A stretch of 64,000 nt of DNA from Pseudomonas sp. ERMR1:02 (GCF_002277815.1 NZ_NKJI01000022.1:52527-116526); one strand, 5' to 3'. Positions 18,562 to 27,641 are shown, numbered from the stretch's first letter. Program-made: numbers and translations. Notes: generated by a model from the letters alone, not told the origin.

Positions 18562-18663
18562 CTGTAGGAGCGAGCCTGCTCGCGATGGACGATTGGGCAC
18601 CGCTGGGTATCAGACAGCACGCGTCATCGTTGACGTCCATCGCGAGCAGGCTCGCTCCTACAG
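18562..18663. repeat. REP element pair between paaX and paaY
   Basis: CTGTAGGAGCGAGCCTGCTC at 18562 with a near-exact inverted partner ending at 18663. Both flanking genes are on the minus strand, so the hairpin may stabilise or separate the paaY and paaX parts of the message. Confidence 0.9.
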
Positions 18664-18674
18664 GGGATCGATGT

Positions 18675-19271
18675 TCACAGGGTATTGCCCTTGGGCCGCA
18701 AACCTCTGTCATTCATACGCGGCCGATCAATCTCCGGCTCGGTCAACGGCTCACAAACCTGCATCTGCGTGAGGCAACGCTTGGCCAGCTCCTGATACTC
18801 ACGGGTGCCCGCCTGTTTCCACGCCACTTCCTGATCACTGAGGCTGCGTTTGACGCTGGCCGGCGCGCCCATGACCAGCGACTGCTCTGGGCATTCGAAA
18901 CCTGCTTTTACGAAGGCTGCTGCAGAAACAAATGAACGCGGGCCGATGCGTGCGTTGTCCATCACCACGGCATTCATGCCCACCAGCGCATCGGCGCCGA
19001 TGCGGCAACCGTGCAACACCGCGCCATGGCCGATGTGGCCGTTGCGTTCAACCACGGTGTCGCTGTCCGGAAAGCCGTGCATCACGCAGGTGTCCTGCAG
19101 GTTGGCGCCCTCCTCCAGCACGATCCGGCCGAAGTCACCGCGCAGGCTCGCCAATGGCCCCACATAGCAATGTGGACCGATGATCACGTCACCGATCAGG
19201 ACGGCTGACGGATGCACATAAGCGGTGGGGTCGATCACCGGGGTCAGGCCATCGAGGCAGTAACAGGTCAT
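18675..19271 (-). CDS. paaY: PaaY thioesterase / hexapeptide-repeat protein
   Basis: A 198-residue left-handed beta-helix protein of the gamma-carbonic-anhydrase fold, with hexapeptide repeats (AVLIGDVIIGPHCYVGP) and metal-type histidines in VMHGFPDS and NGHIGHGAVLHG. PaaY is a thioesterase that rescues CoA from dead-end ring intermediates of the paa route. The length equals the family norm. It is first in the minus-strand paaY-paaX group and faces the main catabolic operon. Confidence 0.94.
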   Translation of the reverse strand: MTCYCLDGLTPVIDPTAYVHPSAVLIGDVIIGPHCYVGPLASLRGDFGRIVLEEGANLQDTCVMHGFPDSDTVVERNGHIGHGAVLHGCRIGADALVGMNAVVMDNARIGPRSFVSAAAFVKAGFECPEQSLVMGAPASVKRSLSDQEVAWKQAGTREYQELAKRCLTQMQVCEPLTEPEIDRPRMNDRGLRPKGNTL

Positions 19272-19311
19272 GGGCAGGTTCCTTCACAAAGCGATGCCGA
19301 TATTGACTCAT

Positions 19312-19340
19312 TTTGTATCACATCGTTTTTATCATTACAA
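19312..19340 (-). promoter_or_regulatory. Candidate paaYX promoter with overlapping GTATCA site
   Basis: On the minus strand TTGTAA (19340-19335), 17 bases, TACAAA (19317-19312). The -10 box overlaps TGTATCAC (19314-19321), and a second CGTATCAC lies at 19352. These GTATCA sites recur at other paa promoters and may be PaaX half-sites. Confidence 0.5.
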
Positions 19341-19512
19341 AGACAAAAAAGCGTATCACTTGATAGACGCGTTCCAAGGGGATCTTTTTCACGTACTTAA
19401 ACTGTCATTCACGCCAGTAAAATCAGTACTCACAGCCTAAACACCCATCTCACGCAGCCTATCTCGAAAAATCCGAAACCGGACAATAGGACACATTAAA
19501 TCGTTTTTTATG

Positions 19513-19543
19513 TTGATTTTACGTATCATGTTGTAGGTATACT
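19513..19543 (+). promoter_or_regulatory. Candidate promoter of paaFGHIJK
   Basis: TTGATT (19513-19518) and TATACT (19538-19543) with a long 19-base spacer that contains CGTATCAT (19522-19529). The poor spacing would suit a promoter needing derepression or activation. The gene starts at 19621. Confidence 0.45.
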
Positions 19544-19620
19544 CCGGCAAAACCGGCCCTGCGGCCGATCCAATAACAAGCCGGCATCACCGCCGAGCGT
19601 GCACCGTGAGGGCATCCGCC

Positions 19621-20394
19621 ATGCCTCTAACCCTTGCCGTCGAGATGATCGAGTCTGGCGTGCGCCTGATTACCCTGCAGCGCCCGCAAGCGTTGAATGC
19701 CTTGAACACCCAATTGCTGGATGAACTGGCGGACGAATTGAGCGCCGCCCAAGCCGATCCCGACACCCGCGTCGTAGTCATCACCGGCAGCCGCAAGGCC
19801 TTCGCCGCCGGTGCCGACATCAAGGAAATGGCCGAACGCGACCTGGTCGGCATCCTCGATGACCCGCGTCAGGCTTCGTGGCAAGCGATCACCCGCTTCA
19901 GCAAACCGCTGATCGCCGCCGTCAACGGCTTCGCCCTGGGCGGTGGCTGCGAACTGGCGATGCACGCCGACATCATCATCGCCGGTGAAGACGCGCGCTT
20001 CGGCCAGCCGGAAATCAACCTCGGGATCATGCCCGGCGCCGGTGGCACCCAGCGCCTGTTGCGCGCCGTCGGCAAATCCATGGCCATGCAGATGGTCTTG
20101 ACCGGCGAGCCGATCGATGCCCGCCAGGCGCAACGCGCCGGCCTGGTCAGCGAAGTCACACAACCGGAATTCACCGTCGAACGCGCCCTGCAGGTCGCCC
20201 GCAACATTGCCGCCAAGGCCCCGCTGGCGGTACGTCTGGCCAAGGAAGCGCTGCTCAAAGCCATGGACACCGACCTGGCCAGCGGCCTGCGTTTCGAGCG
20301 CCACGCCTTCACCGTGCTGGCCGGCACCCGCGACCGCAATGAAGGCATCGCGGCGTTTCAGGAAAAGCGTACGCCAACCTTCGTCGGCCAGTAA
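19621..20394 (+). CDS. paaF: 2,3-dehydroadipyl-CoA hydratase
   Basis: A 257-residue crotonase-fold enzyme adding water to 2,3-didehydroadipyl-CoA to give 3-hydroxyadipyl-CoA. The oxyanion-hole segment SRKAFAAGADIKEM and the two catalytic glutamates (GGGCELAMHAD and FGQPEINLGIMPGAGG) are all present. The ATG at 19621 with GTGAGG upstream is preferred over the in-frame GTG at 19606; E. coli PaaF has 255 residues. First gene of the operon, followed by paaG after 51 bases. Confidence 0.93.
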   Translation: MPLTLAVEMIESGVRLITLQRPQALNALNTQLLDELADELSAAQADPDTRVVVITGSRKAFAAGADIKEMAERDLVGILDDPRQASWQAITRFSKPLIAAVNGFALGGGCELAMHADIIIAGEDARFGQPEINLGIMPGAGGTQRLLRAVGKSMAMQMVLTGEPIDARQAQRAGLVSEVTQPEFTVERALQVARNIAAKAPLAVRLAKEALLKAMDTDLASGLRFERHAFTVLAGTRDRNEGIAAFQEKRTPTFVGQ

Positions 20395-20445
20395 TCCGGC
20401 TCCCGAACACCGAACTCGAACGACCTCTCAGAGAGCGCCAAGACC

Positions 20446-21237
20446 ATGAACTTCGAACACATCCTGTTTTCCATCGAGGCCGGGGTCGCCCTGCTGAGCC
20501 TCAATCGCCCGGACCAGCTCAACAGCTTCAACACCCAAATGCATGGCGAAGTGAAGGAAGCGCTGAAACAGGTGCGCCAGAACCCGGACGTTCGCGTACT
20601 GCTGCTGACCGGTGAGGGCCGTGGCTTTTGCGCCGGGCAAGACCTCAGCGACCGCAATGTCGCGCCGGGCAGTGCCGTGCCGGATCTGGGTGAGTCCATC
20701 GAGAAGTTCTACAACCCGCTGATCCGCCAACTGCGCGACCTGCCGATGCCGGTGATTTGCGCGGTCAACGGCGTGGCGGCGGGTGCAGGCGCGAATATTC
20801 CGCTGGCTTGCGACCTGGTGCTGGCGGCGCGTTCGGCCAGCTTCATTCAGGCCTTCTGCAAGATCGGCCTGATCCCCGATTCCGGTGGCACCTGGACCCT
20901 GCCGCGTCTGGTCGGCATGGCCCGCGCCAAGGCTTTGGCCTTGCTCGGCAATCGCCTGACCGCTGAACAGGCCGAGCAATGGGGCCTGATCTATCGCTGC
21001 GTGGAAGATGCCGAACTGCGCGACGAAGCGCTGAAGCTCGCGCAACACCTGGCCACCCAACCGACCTACGGCCTGGCGCTGATCAAACGCAGCCTCAACG
21101 CCAGCATGAGCAACAGCTTCGACGAACAGCTGGAGCTGGAGCGCGACCTGCAACGCCTGGCCGGGCGCAGCGAGGATTACCGTGAAGGCGTCGGCGCCTT
21201 CATGGAAAAACGCACCCCAAGCTTCAAGGGACGCTGA
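20446..21237 (+). CDS. paaG: Ring 1,2-epoxyphenylacetyl-CoA isomerase (oxepin-CoA forming)
   Basis: A 263-residue crotonase-family isomerase that converts the ring epoxide to oxepin-CoA and also acts on later double-bond isomers. The oxyanion segment GRGFCAGQDLSDR and the isomerase-type acid IPDSGGTW, with Asp where hydratases carry Glu-Gly, mark it as PaaG rather than a hydratase. It ends three bases before the paaH start. Confidence 0.94.
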   Translation: MNFEHILFSIEAGVALLSLNRPDQLNSFNTQMHGEVKEALKQVRQNPDVRVLLLTGEGRGFCAGQDLSDRNVAPGSAVPDLGESIEKFYNPLIRQLRDLPMPVICAVNGVAAGAGANIPLACDLVLAARSASFIQAFCKIGLIPDSGGTWTLPRLVGMARAKALALLGNRLTAEQAEQWGLIYRCVEDAELRDEALKLAQHLATQPTYGLALIKRSLNASMSNSFDEQLELERDLQRLAGRSEDYREGVGAFMEKRTPSFKGR

Positions 21238-21240
21238 GTC

Positions 21241-22758
21241 ATGACCGCACTGAATATTTCTGCGCGCATTGCCGTGATTGGCGCCGGCGCCATGGGCGCT
21301 GGCATTGCCCAGGTCGCAGCACAGGCCGGGCATCCGGTGTTGCTGCTGGACAATCGCCCCGGCGCTGCTGCCCAGGCCATCGAGGGCATTGACCGGCAAC
21401 TGGGCAAACGGGTCGAGAACGGCAAACTGTCCGCCGAGGCGCGCAGCGCAACGATTGCACGCCTGCAAGCCGTGGAAGCCATCGAAGCCCTGGCCGACTG
21501 CGAACTGATCATCGAAGCCATCGTCGAGAACCTCGAAGTCAAACGCGCGCTGTTCCGCCAGCTGGAAGGGATCTGCGGCGCGCAGTGCATTCTGGCGAGC
21601 AACACCTCGTCGCTGTCGATTACCAGCATCGCCGCGCAGCTGGATCGTCCACAACGCCTGCTCGGCCTGCACTTCTTCAACCCGGCGCCGGTCATGGCGC
21701 TGGTGGAAATCGTCTCGGGTCTGGCCAGCGATCCGGCATTGGCTGAATGCCTGTACGACACCGCCAAGGCCTGGGGCAAAAAACCGGTGCACACCCGCTC
21801 CACCCCCGGTTTTATCGTCAACCGCGTGGCCCGGCCGTTCTACGCCGAGAGCCTGCGCCTGTTGCAAGAAGGCGCCGCCGATTGCCCGACCCTGGATGCG
21901 CTGATGCGCGATGCCGGCGGTTTTGCCATGGGCGCCTTCGAGCTGACCGACCTGATCGGCCATGACGTCAACTATGCCGTGACCTGCTCGGTGTTCGACG
22001 CTTACTACCAGGACACTCGTTTCCAGCCGTCGCTGATTCAGAAAGAACTGGTGGACGGTGGGCGTCTGGGGCGCAAAAGCGGACAGGGTTTCTATTCTTA
22101 CGCCCAAGGTGCCGAGCGTCCGCAAGCGGCTGAAACCAGCAGTACGGCGAATGTAGATGTTTGCGTTGCCGAAGGTGATTTGGGCATCGCCCAAGGCCTG
22201 CTTGGGCGCCTGCACGAGCAAGGCGTCGAAGTCCTTGAGCGTGATGGACGCGGTTTGCTGCGGGTCGGCGACGCGGTGCTGGCTTTGAGCGACGGACGCA
22301 TGGCCTGTCAGCGGGCTCGGGAAGATGGACTGCGCAACCTGATTCTGCTGGATCTGGCGTTCGATTACGGCAAGGCCCAACGCATTGCCATCAGCTACGC
22401 GGCAGGCATTGATCCACTGGCCCTCGACCAAGGTATCGCCCTGCTGCAAAGGGTTGGACTCAAGGTCAGCCTGCTCAGCGACAGCCCGGCGCTCGCCGTA
22501 CTGCGTACCGTGGCGATGCTTGCCAACGAAGCGGCGGACGCTCTGCTGCAAGGCGTGGCCTCGGCCGCCGACATCGATCTGGCGATGCGCGCCGGGGTCA
22601 ATTACCCACAAGGCCCGCTGGCCTGGGCCGATGCCGTTGGCCTGCCACACATCCTCAATGTACTGGGCAACCTGCAAGCCGCTTACGGCGAAGAACGCTA
22701 CCGGCCATCGCTGCTGTTGCGTCGCCGCGTGGCCGAAGGGAGAACTTTCCATGACTAA
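21241..22758 (+). CDS. paaH: 3-hydroxyadipyl-CoA dehydrogenase
   Basis: A 505-residue NAD-dependent dehydrogenase making 3-oxoadipyl-CoA. The Rossmann motif GAGAMGAGIAQVAAQAG is at the N-terminus, the catalytic His lies in LHFFNPAPVM, and two C-terminal 3HCDH domains follow. It is slightly longer than E. coli PaaH (475). The stop overlaps the paaI start by eight bases, so the two are probably translated together. Confidence 0.95.
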   Translation: MTALNISARIAVIGAGAMGAGIAQVAAQAGHPVLLLDNRPGAAAQAIEGIDRQLGKRVENGKLSAEARSATIARLQAVEAIEALADCELIIEAIVENLEVKRALFRQLEGICGAQCILASNTSSLSITSIAAQLDRPQRLLGLHFFNPAPVMALVEIVSGLASDPALAECLYDTAKAWGKKPVHTRSTPGFIVNRVARPFYAESLRLLQEGAADCPTLDALMRDAGGFAMGAFELTDLIGHDVNYAVTCSVFDAYYQDTRFQPSLIQKELVDGGRLGRKSGQGFYSYAQGAERPQAAETSSTANVDVCVAEGDLGIAQGLLGRLHEQGVEVLERDGRGLLRVGDAVLALSDGRMACQRAREDGLRNLILLDLAFDYGKAQRIAISYAAGIDPLALDQGIALLQRVGLKVSLLSDSPALAVLRTVAMLANEAADALLQGVASAADIDLAMRAGVNYPQGPLAWADAVGLPHILNVLGNLQAAYGEERYRPSLLLRRRVAEGRTFHD

Positions 22759-23200
22759 TCACGAAGCGATGAACCTGGCCAGCGACTGCGCGCAAGCGTT
22801 GTTCCAGCGCGACACTGCCAGCCAGGCGATGGGCATGCGCCTGCTGTCTGCCGGCCCAGGCTGTGCCCGCGTCGGCATGACCGTGCGCGCCGACATGCTG
22901 CAGGGCCACGGCACCTGCCACGGCGGTTACCTGTTCGCCCTCGCCGACTCGGCGTTCGCCTTTGCCTGCAACAGTTACAACGAAGCCACCGTGGCCATCG
23001 GTTGCAGCATCGACTACATCGCCCCGGCGCGCCTGGGCGACACGCTGAATGCCGACTGCATCGAGCAAAGCCGCTCCGGCCGCACCGGCAACTACGACGT
23101 ACGCATTGAAAACCAGCAGGGCCAGTTGATCGCCCTGTTCCACGGCAAATCCTACAAAGTGCGCGGCCCGGTGCTGACGCAGGAGACCCCGAATGAATGA
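22751..23200 (+). CDS. paaI: Hydroxyphenylacetyl-CoA thioesterase (hotdog fold)
   Basis: A 149-residue hotdog thioesterase with the signature GHGTCHGGYLFALADSAFA (His-Gly-Gly and the catalytic Asp). PaaI removes CoA from hydroxylated dead-end thioesters and so prevents CoA trapping. It overlaps paaH at its start and paaJ at its end by eight bases each. Confidence 0.94.
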   Translation: MTNHEAMNLASDCAQALFQRDTASQAMGMRLLSAGPGCARVGMTVRADMLQGHGTCHGGYLFALADSAFAFACNSYNEATVAIGCSIDYIAPARLGDTLNADCIEQSRSGRTGNYDVRIENQQGQLIALFHGKSYKVRGPVLTQETPNE

Positions 23201-24404
23201 CGCCCTGATTATCGACGCGGTCCGCACCCCGATCGGCCGCTACGCCGGAGTATTGAGCGGCGTGCGCGCCGACGACCTCGGCGCGGTGCCGCTGCGTGAA
23301 CTGCTGCGCCGTCACCCGAACGTGGACTGGAGCAGCGTTGACGATGTGATCTACGGCTGTGCCAACCAGGCCGGCGAAGACAACCGCAACGTTGCGCGCA
23401 TGTCGGCGCTGTTGGCCGGATTACCGGTGAGCGTGCCGGGGACCACGCTCAATCGCCTGTGCGGTTCCGGGCTGGATGCGGTGGGCACGGCAGCGCGGGC
23501 GATTCGCAGCGGCGAGGCCGGGCTGATGCTGGTCGGCGGCGTGGAATCGATGTCCCGCGCGCCACTGGTGATGGGCAAGGCCGAGCAGGCGTTTTCCCGT
23601 CAGGCCGAGATTTTTGATACCACCATCGGCTGGCGCTTCGTCAATCCGCTGATGAAAAAAGCCTTCGGCATCGATTCCATGCCGGAAACTGCGGAGAACG
23701 TCGCTGAACAGTTCAACATTTCCCGCGCCGATCAGGACGCCTTCGCCCTGCGCAGTCAGCAACGCGCTGCGGCCGCCCAGGCCAACGGACGCCTGGCCAA
23801 GGAAATCGTCGCAGTGCAAATCCCGCAGCGCAAAGGCCCGGCCAAGGTCGTTGAGCACGATGAACACCCGCGCGGCGACACTACTCTTGAGCAGCTTGCC
23901 AAACTGGGCACGCCGTTCCGCGAAGGCGGCAGCATCACCGCCGGCAACGCTTCCGGCGTCAACGACGGTGCCTGCGCGCTGTTGCTCGCCAGCCCGGACG
24001 TCGCGAAACGTCATGGCCTGACCGCCCGTGGCCGCGTCGTGGCGATGGCCACTGCCGGCGTCGAGCCGCGAATCATGGGCATCGGCCCGGTGCCGGCCAC
24101 CCGCAAGGTGCTGGAACTGGCCAACCTGAGCCTGGCGGACATGGACGTGATCGAACTCAACGAAGCCTTTGCCGCACAAGGCCTGGCGGTGTTGCGTGAA
24201 CTGGGCTTGAGCGACACCGATCCACGGGTCAACCCCAACGGCGGCGCCATTGCCCTGGGCCATCCGCTGGGCATGAGCGGCGCACGACTGGTGACCACCG
24301 CCCTGCATGAGCTTGAGGAACGCAATGGCCGCTACGCCCTGTGCACCATGTGCATCGGCGTTGGCCAGGGGATCGCGCTGATCATCGAGCGTCTATCCCG
24401 TTAA
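23193..24404 (+). CDS. paaJ: 3-oxoadipyl-CoA/3-oxo-5,6-dehydrosuberyl-CoA thiolase
   Basis: A 403-residue thiolase catalysing the two chain-cleaving steps of the pathway, giving acetyl-CoA and finally succinyl-CoA. The nucleophilic Cys is in LNRLCGSGLDAV, NEAFAAQ is intact, the His is in GGAIALGHPLGMSGARL, and the second Cys in CTMCIGVGQG. Length and motifs match PaaJ/PcaF. The end is followed by a hairpin before paaK. Confidence 0.95.
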   Translation: MNDALIIDAVRTPIGRYAGVLSGVRADDLGAVPLRELLRRHPNVDWSSVDDVIYGCANQAGEDNRNVARMSALLAGLPVSVPGTTLNRLCGSGLDAVGTAARAIRSGEAGLMLVGGVESMSRAPLVMGKAEQAFSRQAEIFDTTIGWRFVNPLMKKAFGIDSMPETAENVAEQFNISRADQDAFALRSQQRAAAAQANGRLAKEIVAVQIPQRKGPAKVVEHDEHPRGDTTLEQLAKLGTPFREGGSITAGNASGVNDGACALLLASPDVAKRHGLTARGRVVAMATAGVEPRIMGIGPVPATRKVLELANLSLADMDVIELNEAFAAQGLAVLRELGLSDTDPRVNPNGGAIALGHPLGMSGARLVTTALHELEERNGRYALCTMCIGVGQGIALIIERLSR

Positions 24405-24455
24405 AGAACCGCGATTCCCGAGGAGCCGAGAGGTATCCTTGGGTCATGCACTCAA

Positions 24456-24475
24456 AGCCCTTGCGCAAAAGGGCT
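24456..24475 (+). other. Intercistronic hairpin paaJ-paaK
   Basis: AGCCCTT (24456-24462), six-base loop, AAGGGCT (24469-24475). No T-run follows, so it is more likely an RNA-processing or stability hairpin within the operon than a terminator. Confidence 0.5.
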
Positions 24476-24503
24476 GGAACACAAAAACAATTCGAGTGAA
24501 GTC

Positions 24504-25829
24504 ATGAACATGCCAATTGCCCAATCCGTGCTTGATCCCGTGCTGGACCCGCTGGAGACCGCCAGCGTCGACGAGCTCCGTCAGCACCAGCTGGAACGCC
24601 TGCGCTGGAGCCTCAAACACGCTTACCAGAACGTGCCGTTGTACCGTCAGCGTTTCGATGCGCTGGGCGTGCACCCGGACGACATCAAGTCCCTCGACGA
24701 CCTGGCGAAATTCCCGTTCACCACCAAGTCCGACCTGCGTGACAACTACCCCTACGGCATGTTTGCCGTACCGATGCACGACGTAGTGCGCCTGCATGCC
24801 TCCAGCGGCACCACCGGCAAACCGACCGTCGTCGGCTACACCCAGAACGACATCGATACCTGGGCCAACGTCGTGGCCCGTTCGATCCGCGCCGCTGGCG
24901 GCCGTCGTGGCGACAAGGTGCATATTTCCTATGGCTACGGCCTGTTCACCGGCGGTCTGGGCGCGCATTACGGCGCCGAACGCCTGGGTTGCACGGTGAT
25001 CCCGATGTCCGGCGGCCAGACCGAAAAGCAAGTGCAACTGATCAAGGATTTCCAGCCGGACATCATCATGGTCACGCCGTCCTACATGCTCAACATCGCC
25101 GATGAAATCGAGCGCCAAGGCATCGACCCGCACAAACTGGCCCTGCGCCTGGGTATCTTCGGCGCCGAACCGTGGACCGCCGAACTGCGCAGCGCCATCG
25201 AGGCGCGCATGGGCATCACTGCCCTCGACATCTACGGCCTCTCGGAAATCATGGGCCCGGGCGTCGCCATGGAATGCGCCGAAACCAAGGACGGTCCGAC
25301 CATCTGGGAAGACCACTTCTACCCGGAAATCATCGACCCGGTCACGGGCGAAGTGCTGCCGGACGGGCAGATGGGCGAACTGGTGTTCACCTCCCTGAGC
25401 AAAGAAGCCCTGCCGATGATCCGCTACCGCACCCGTGACCTGACGCGCCTGCTACCGGGCACCGCACGGCCGATGCGGCGCATCGACAAAATCACCGGAC
25501 GCAGCGATGACATGCTGATCATTCGCGGGGTCAACGTGTTCCCGACGCAGATCGAGGAGCAAGTGCTGAAAGTCAAACAACTTGCCGAGTGCTATGAGAT
25601 TCATCTGTATCGCAATGGCAACCTGGACAGCGTTGATGTGCATGTGGAGTTGAGGGCTGAGCATCAGCACCTGAGCGATGAACAGCAGAAGGCTGTTTGT
25701 GGCGAGTTGAGCAAACACATCAAGACGTATATCGGGATCAGTTCGCGGATCGTTTTGCAGCCTTTCCATTCGATCAAGCGGTCCGAGGGCAAGGCTTGCC
25801 ACGTGGTGGATAAACGTCCGAAAGCATGA
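24504..25829 (+). CDS. paaK: Phenylacetate-CoA ligase
   Basis: A 441-residue adenylate-forming enzyme activating phenylacetate to phenylacetyl-CoA, the first step and the step that makes the PaaX effector. The P-loop-like motif SSGTTGKPT and the C-terminal hinge segment TGRSDDMLIIRGVNVFPTQI are typical of PaaK. It is last in the paaFGHIJK operon and is followed by a strong terminator. Confidence 0.96.
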   Translation: MNMPIAQSVLDPVLDPLETASVDELRQHQLERLRWSLKHAYQNVPLYRQRFDALGVHPDDIKSLDDLAKFPFTTKSDLRDNYPYGMFAVPMHDVVRLHASSGTTGKPTVVGYTQNDIDTWANVVARSIRAAGGRRGDKVHISYGYGLFTGGLGAHYGAERLGCTVIPMSGGQTEKQVQLIKDFQPDIIMVTPSYMLNIADEIERQGIDPHKLALRLGIFGAEPWTAELRSAIEARMGITALDIYGLSEIMGPGVAMECAETKDGPTIWEDHFYPEIIDPVTGEVLPDGQMGELVFTSLSKEALPMIRYRTRDLTRLLPGTARPMRRIDKITGRSDDMLIIRGVNVFPTQIEEQVLKVKQLAECYEIHLYRNGNLDSVDVHVELRAEHQHLSDEQQKAVCGELSKHIKTYIGISSRIVLQPFHSIKRSEGKACHVVDKRPKA

Positions 25830-25847
25830 CTGCTGCACCCCTTTGAG

Positions 25848-25872
25848 CCCCGCTGATGCGGGGTTTTTTTTG
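25848..25872 (+). terminator. Rho-independent terminator after paaK
   Basis: Stem CCCCGC / GCGGGG (25848-25853 and 25858-25863), TGAT loop, then a run of eight T. It separates the paaFGHIJK transcript from paaABCDE. Confidence 0.92.
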
Positions 25873-25892
25873 GGTTTTGCGCAGACCGTACC

Positions 25893-26183
25893 CTGTAGGA
25901 GCGAGCCTGCTCGCGATGGTCGTCAACGATGACGCTGGATGCCTGATACCCCGCAGCGATCTCAGGTTAATCGCGAGCAGGCTCGCTCCTACAGTGGATT
26001 GGGTGCACCTGCGAATATCAGGTCGGCTTTCAGGACGCCATCGCTGGCAAGCCAGCTCCCACAGGAAACGGTGTCTCCCCTGTAGGAGCGAGCCCTGCTC
26101 GCGATGGACGTCAATGATGACGCGGGGTGCCTGAATGAACGCATTGTCCGGGGATTTTTCGCGAGCAGGGCTCGCTCCTACAG
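25893..26183. repeat. REP cluster between the two paa operons
   Basis: One inverted pair at 25893-25994, a single GGCAAGCCAGCTCCCACAG copy near 26042-26064, and a second inverted pair at 26080-26183. They fill most of the gene-free stretch 25830-26318. Confidence 0.9.
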
Positions 26184-26247
26184 GGGAACGTGCCCGCCGC
26201 AAACCCCGAAGCGATACAAAAAACAAATACGACACGTCATTTTATGT

Positions 26248-26276
26248 TTGATAATAATTTCTGTATCGCTTATAAA
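26248..26276 (+). promoter_or_regulatory. Sigma-70-type promoter of paaABCDE
   Basis: TTGATA (26248-26253), 17 bases, TATAAA (26271-26276). The spacer carries TGTATCGC (26262-26269), and its exact inverse GCGATACA lies at 26211-26218. The inverted pair flanking the promoter is a good repressor-site candidate, probably for PaaX. Confidence 0.65.
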
Positions 26277-26318
26277 GTTCTCCATGCCCTCGAATAGCTT
26301 CAAGGCCGGAGACCCGAA

Positions 26319-27308
26319 ATGTACGCACAGCTCGTAGAAACAGGCGTAAAGCGCATAAAAGACCTGTCGGAAATGTCCGAACAGGAACGCGCCTTCCAGG
26401 AAAAAATCGATTCAGAAATCAAGATCGAAGCCAAGAACTGGATGCCAGATGCCTACCGGCAAACCCTGATCCGGCAGATTTCCCAGCACGCCCACTCCGA
26501 AATCGTCGGCATGCTGCCCGAAGGCAACTGGGTCACCCGCGCGCCATCGCTCAAACGCAAACTGCAATTGATGGCCAAGATCCAGGACGAAGCCGGCCAC
26601 GGCCTGTACCTGTACAGCGCCATGGAAACCCTGGGCGCCGACCGCGATGAAGAGATCGCCAAGCTGCACAGCGGCAAGGCCAAGTATTCGAGCATCTTCA
26701 ATTACCCGACCCTGAACTGGGCCGACATGGGCGCGGTGGGCTGGCTGGTAGATGGTGCGGCAATCGTCAATCAGGTGGTGCTGCAGCGCACTTCCTACGG
26801 CCCGTACTCGCGGGCGATGGTGCGCATCTGCAAGGAAGAAAGCTTCCACCAGCGCCAGGGCTACGAAATCCTTTTGACCATGATGCGCCACGGTAATCAG
26901 GCGCAAAAAGACATGGTCCAGGACGCGATCAACCGCCTGTGGTGGCCGTCGCTGATGATGTTCGGCCCGAGCGACGAACACTCGCCGAACAGCGCGCAAT
27001 CCATGGCCTGGAAGATCAAGCGCCAGAGCAACGACGAACTGCGCCAGCGCTTCATCGACCAGACCATCCCGCAGCTTGAGCTGCTGGGCTGCACCTGCCC
27101 CGATCCGGACCTGAAGTGGAACGCCGAAAGCGGCCATTACGACTTCGGCGAGATCCAGTGGAGCGAATTCTACGAAGTGCTCAAGGGCAACGGCCCGTGC
27201 AACCAGGAACGCGTTGCCACCCGCCGCAAGGCGATTGAAGACGGTGCCTGGGTCCGTGAAGCCGCCGTCGCCCACGCCCGCAAAAAACAAAACAAGAACG
27301 CCGCCTGA
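26319..27308 (+). CDS. paaA: Phenylacetyl-CoA epoxidase, catalytic subunit
   Basis: A 329-residue di-iron oxygenase subunit that forms the ring 1,2-epoxide of phenylacetyl-CoA using O2 and electrons from PaaE. Iron-ligand segments are DEAGHGLYLYSAMETLG and CKEESFHQRQGYE. The ATG follows GGAGA. It heads the paaABCDE operon and forms the PaaAC core with the inactive paralogue PaaC. Confidence 0.96.
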   Translation: MYAQLVETGVKRIKDLSEMSEQERAFQEKIDSEIKIEAKNWMPDAYRQTLIRQISQHAHSEIVGMLPEGNWVTRAPSLKRKLQLMAKIQDEAGHGLYLYSAMETLGADRDEEIAKLHSGKAKYSSIFNYPTLNWADMGAVGWLVDGAAIVNQVVLQRTSYGPYSRAMVRICKEESFHQRQGYEILLTMMRHGNQAQKDMVQDAINRLWWPSLMMFGPSDEHSPNSAQSMAWKIKRQSNDELRQRFIDQTIPQLELLGCTCPDPDLKWNAESGHYDFGEIQWSEFYEVLKGNGPCNQERVATRRKAIEDGAWVREAAVAHARKKQNKNAA

Positions 27309-27351
27309 TCCGGCCCAACAAACCCTGTGTAGGAGCTGTGGAGTGAATGTC

Positions 27352-27633
27352 ATGTCCGAGTGGACCCTTTTTGAAGTCTTCGTGCGCAGCAAGCACGGCC
27401 TCAACCACAAGCACGTCGGCAGCGTGCATGCCGCCGACACCACCATGGCCATCGAGAACGCACGCGAGCTCTATACCCGTCGCAGCGAAGGCGTGAGCCT
27501 GTGGGTCGTGCCATCAAAGCTGATCACCGCCTCGTCGCCGGATGAAAAAGACCCGCTGTTCGATCCGTCGGACGACAAGGTTTACCGCCACGCCAGCTTC
27601 TACGAGCTGCCCGCCGAAGTCGGGCACATGTGA
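27352..27633 (+). CDS. paaB: Phenylacetyl-CoA epoxidase subunit B
   Basis: A 93-residue small subunit (MSEWTLFEVFVRSKHGLNH at the start) that links PaaAC units in the multicomponent epoxidase. Length matches the family (about 95). It lies 43 bases after paaA and eight bases before paaC. Confidence 0.95.
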   Translation: MSEWTLFEVFVRSKHGLNHKHVGSVHAADTTMAIENARELYTRRSEGVSLWVVPSKLITASSPDEKDPLFDPSDDKVYRHASFYELPAEVGHM

Positions 27634-27641
27634 GGTCGACC

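Noticed and set aside
20428..22752. Long open frame of about 770 codons on the minus strand, and similar ones at 30022-31959 (minus) and 58852-60885 (plus)
   Set aside because: They lie exactly opposite paaG/paaH, paaZ and mgtA and are shadows of GC-rich codon use; their sequences are His/Gln/Arg-rich with no recognisable domain.
25893..26183. Evenly repeated 20-base units resembling a CRISPR array
   Set aside because: The units are alternately inverted, carry the REP core GTAGGAGCGAGC, have variable spacing and recur in single pairs throughout the window; no cas genes are present.
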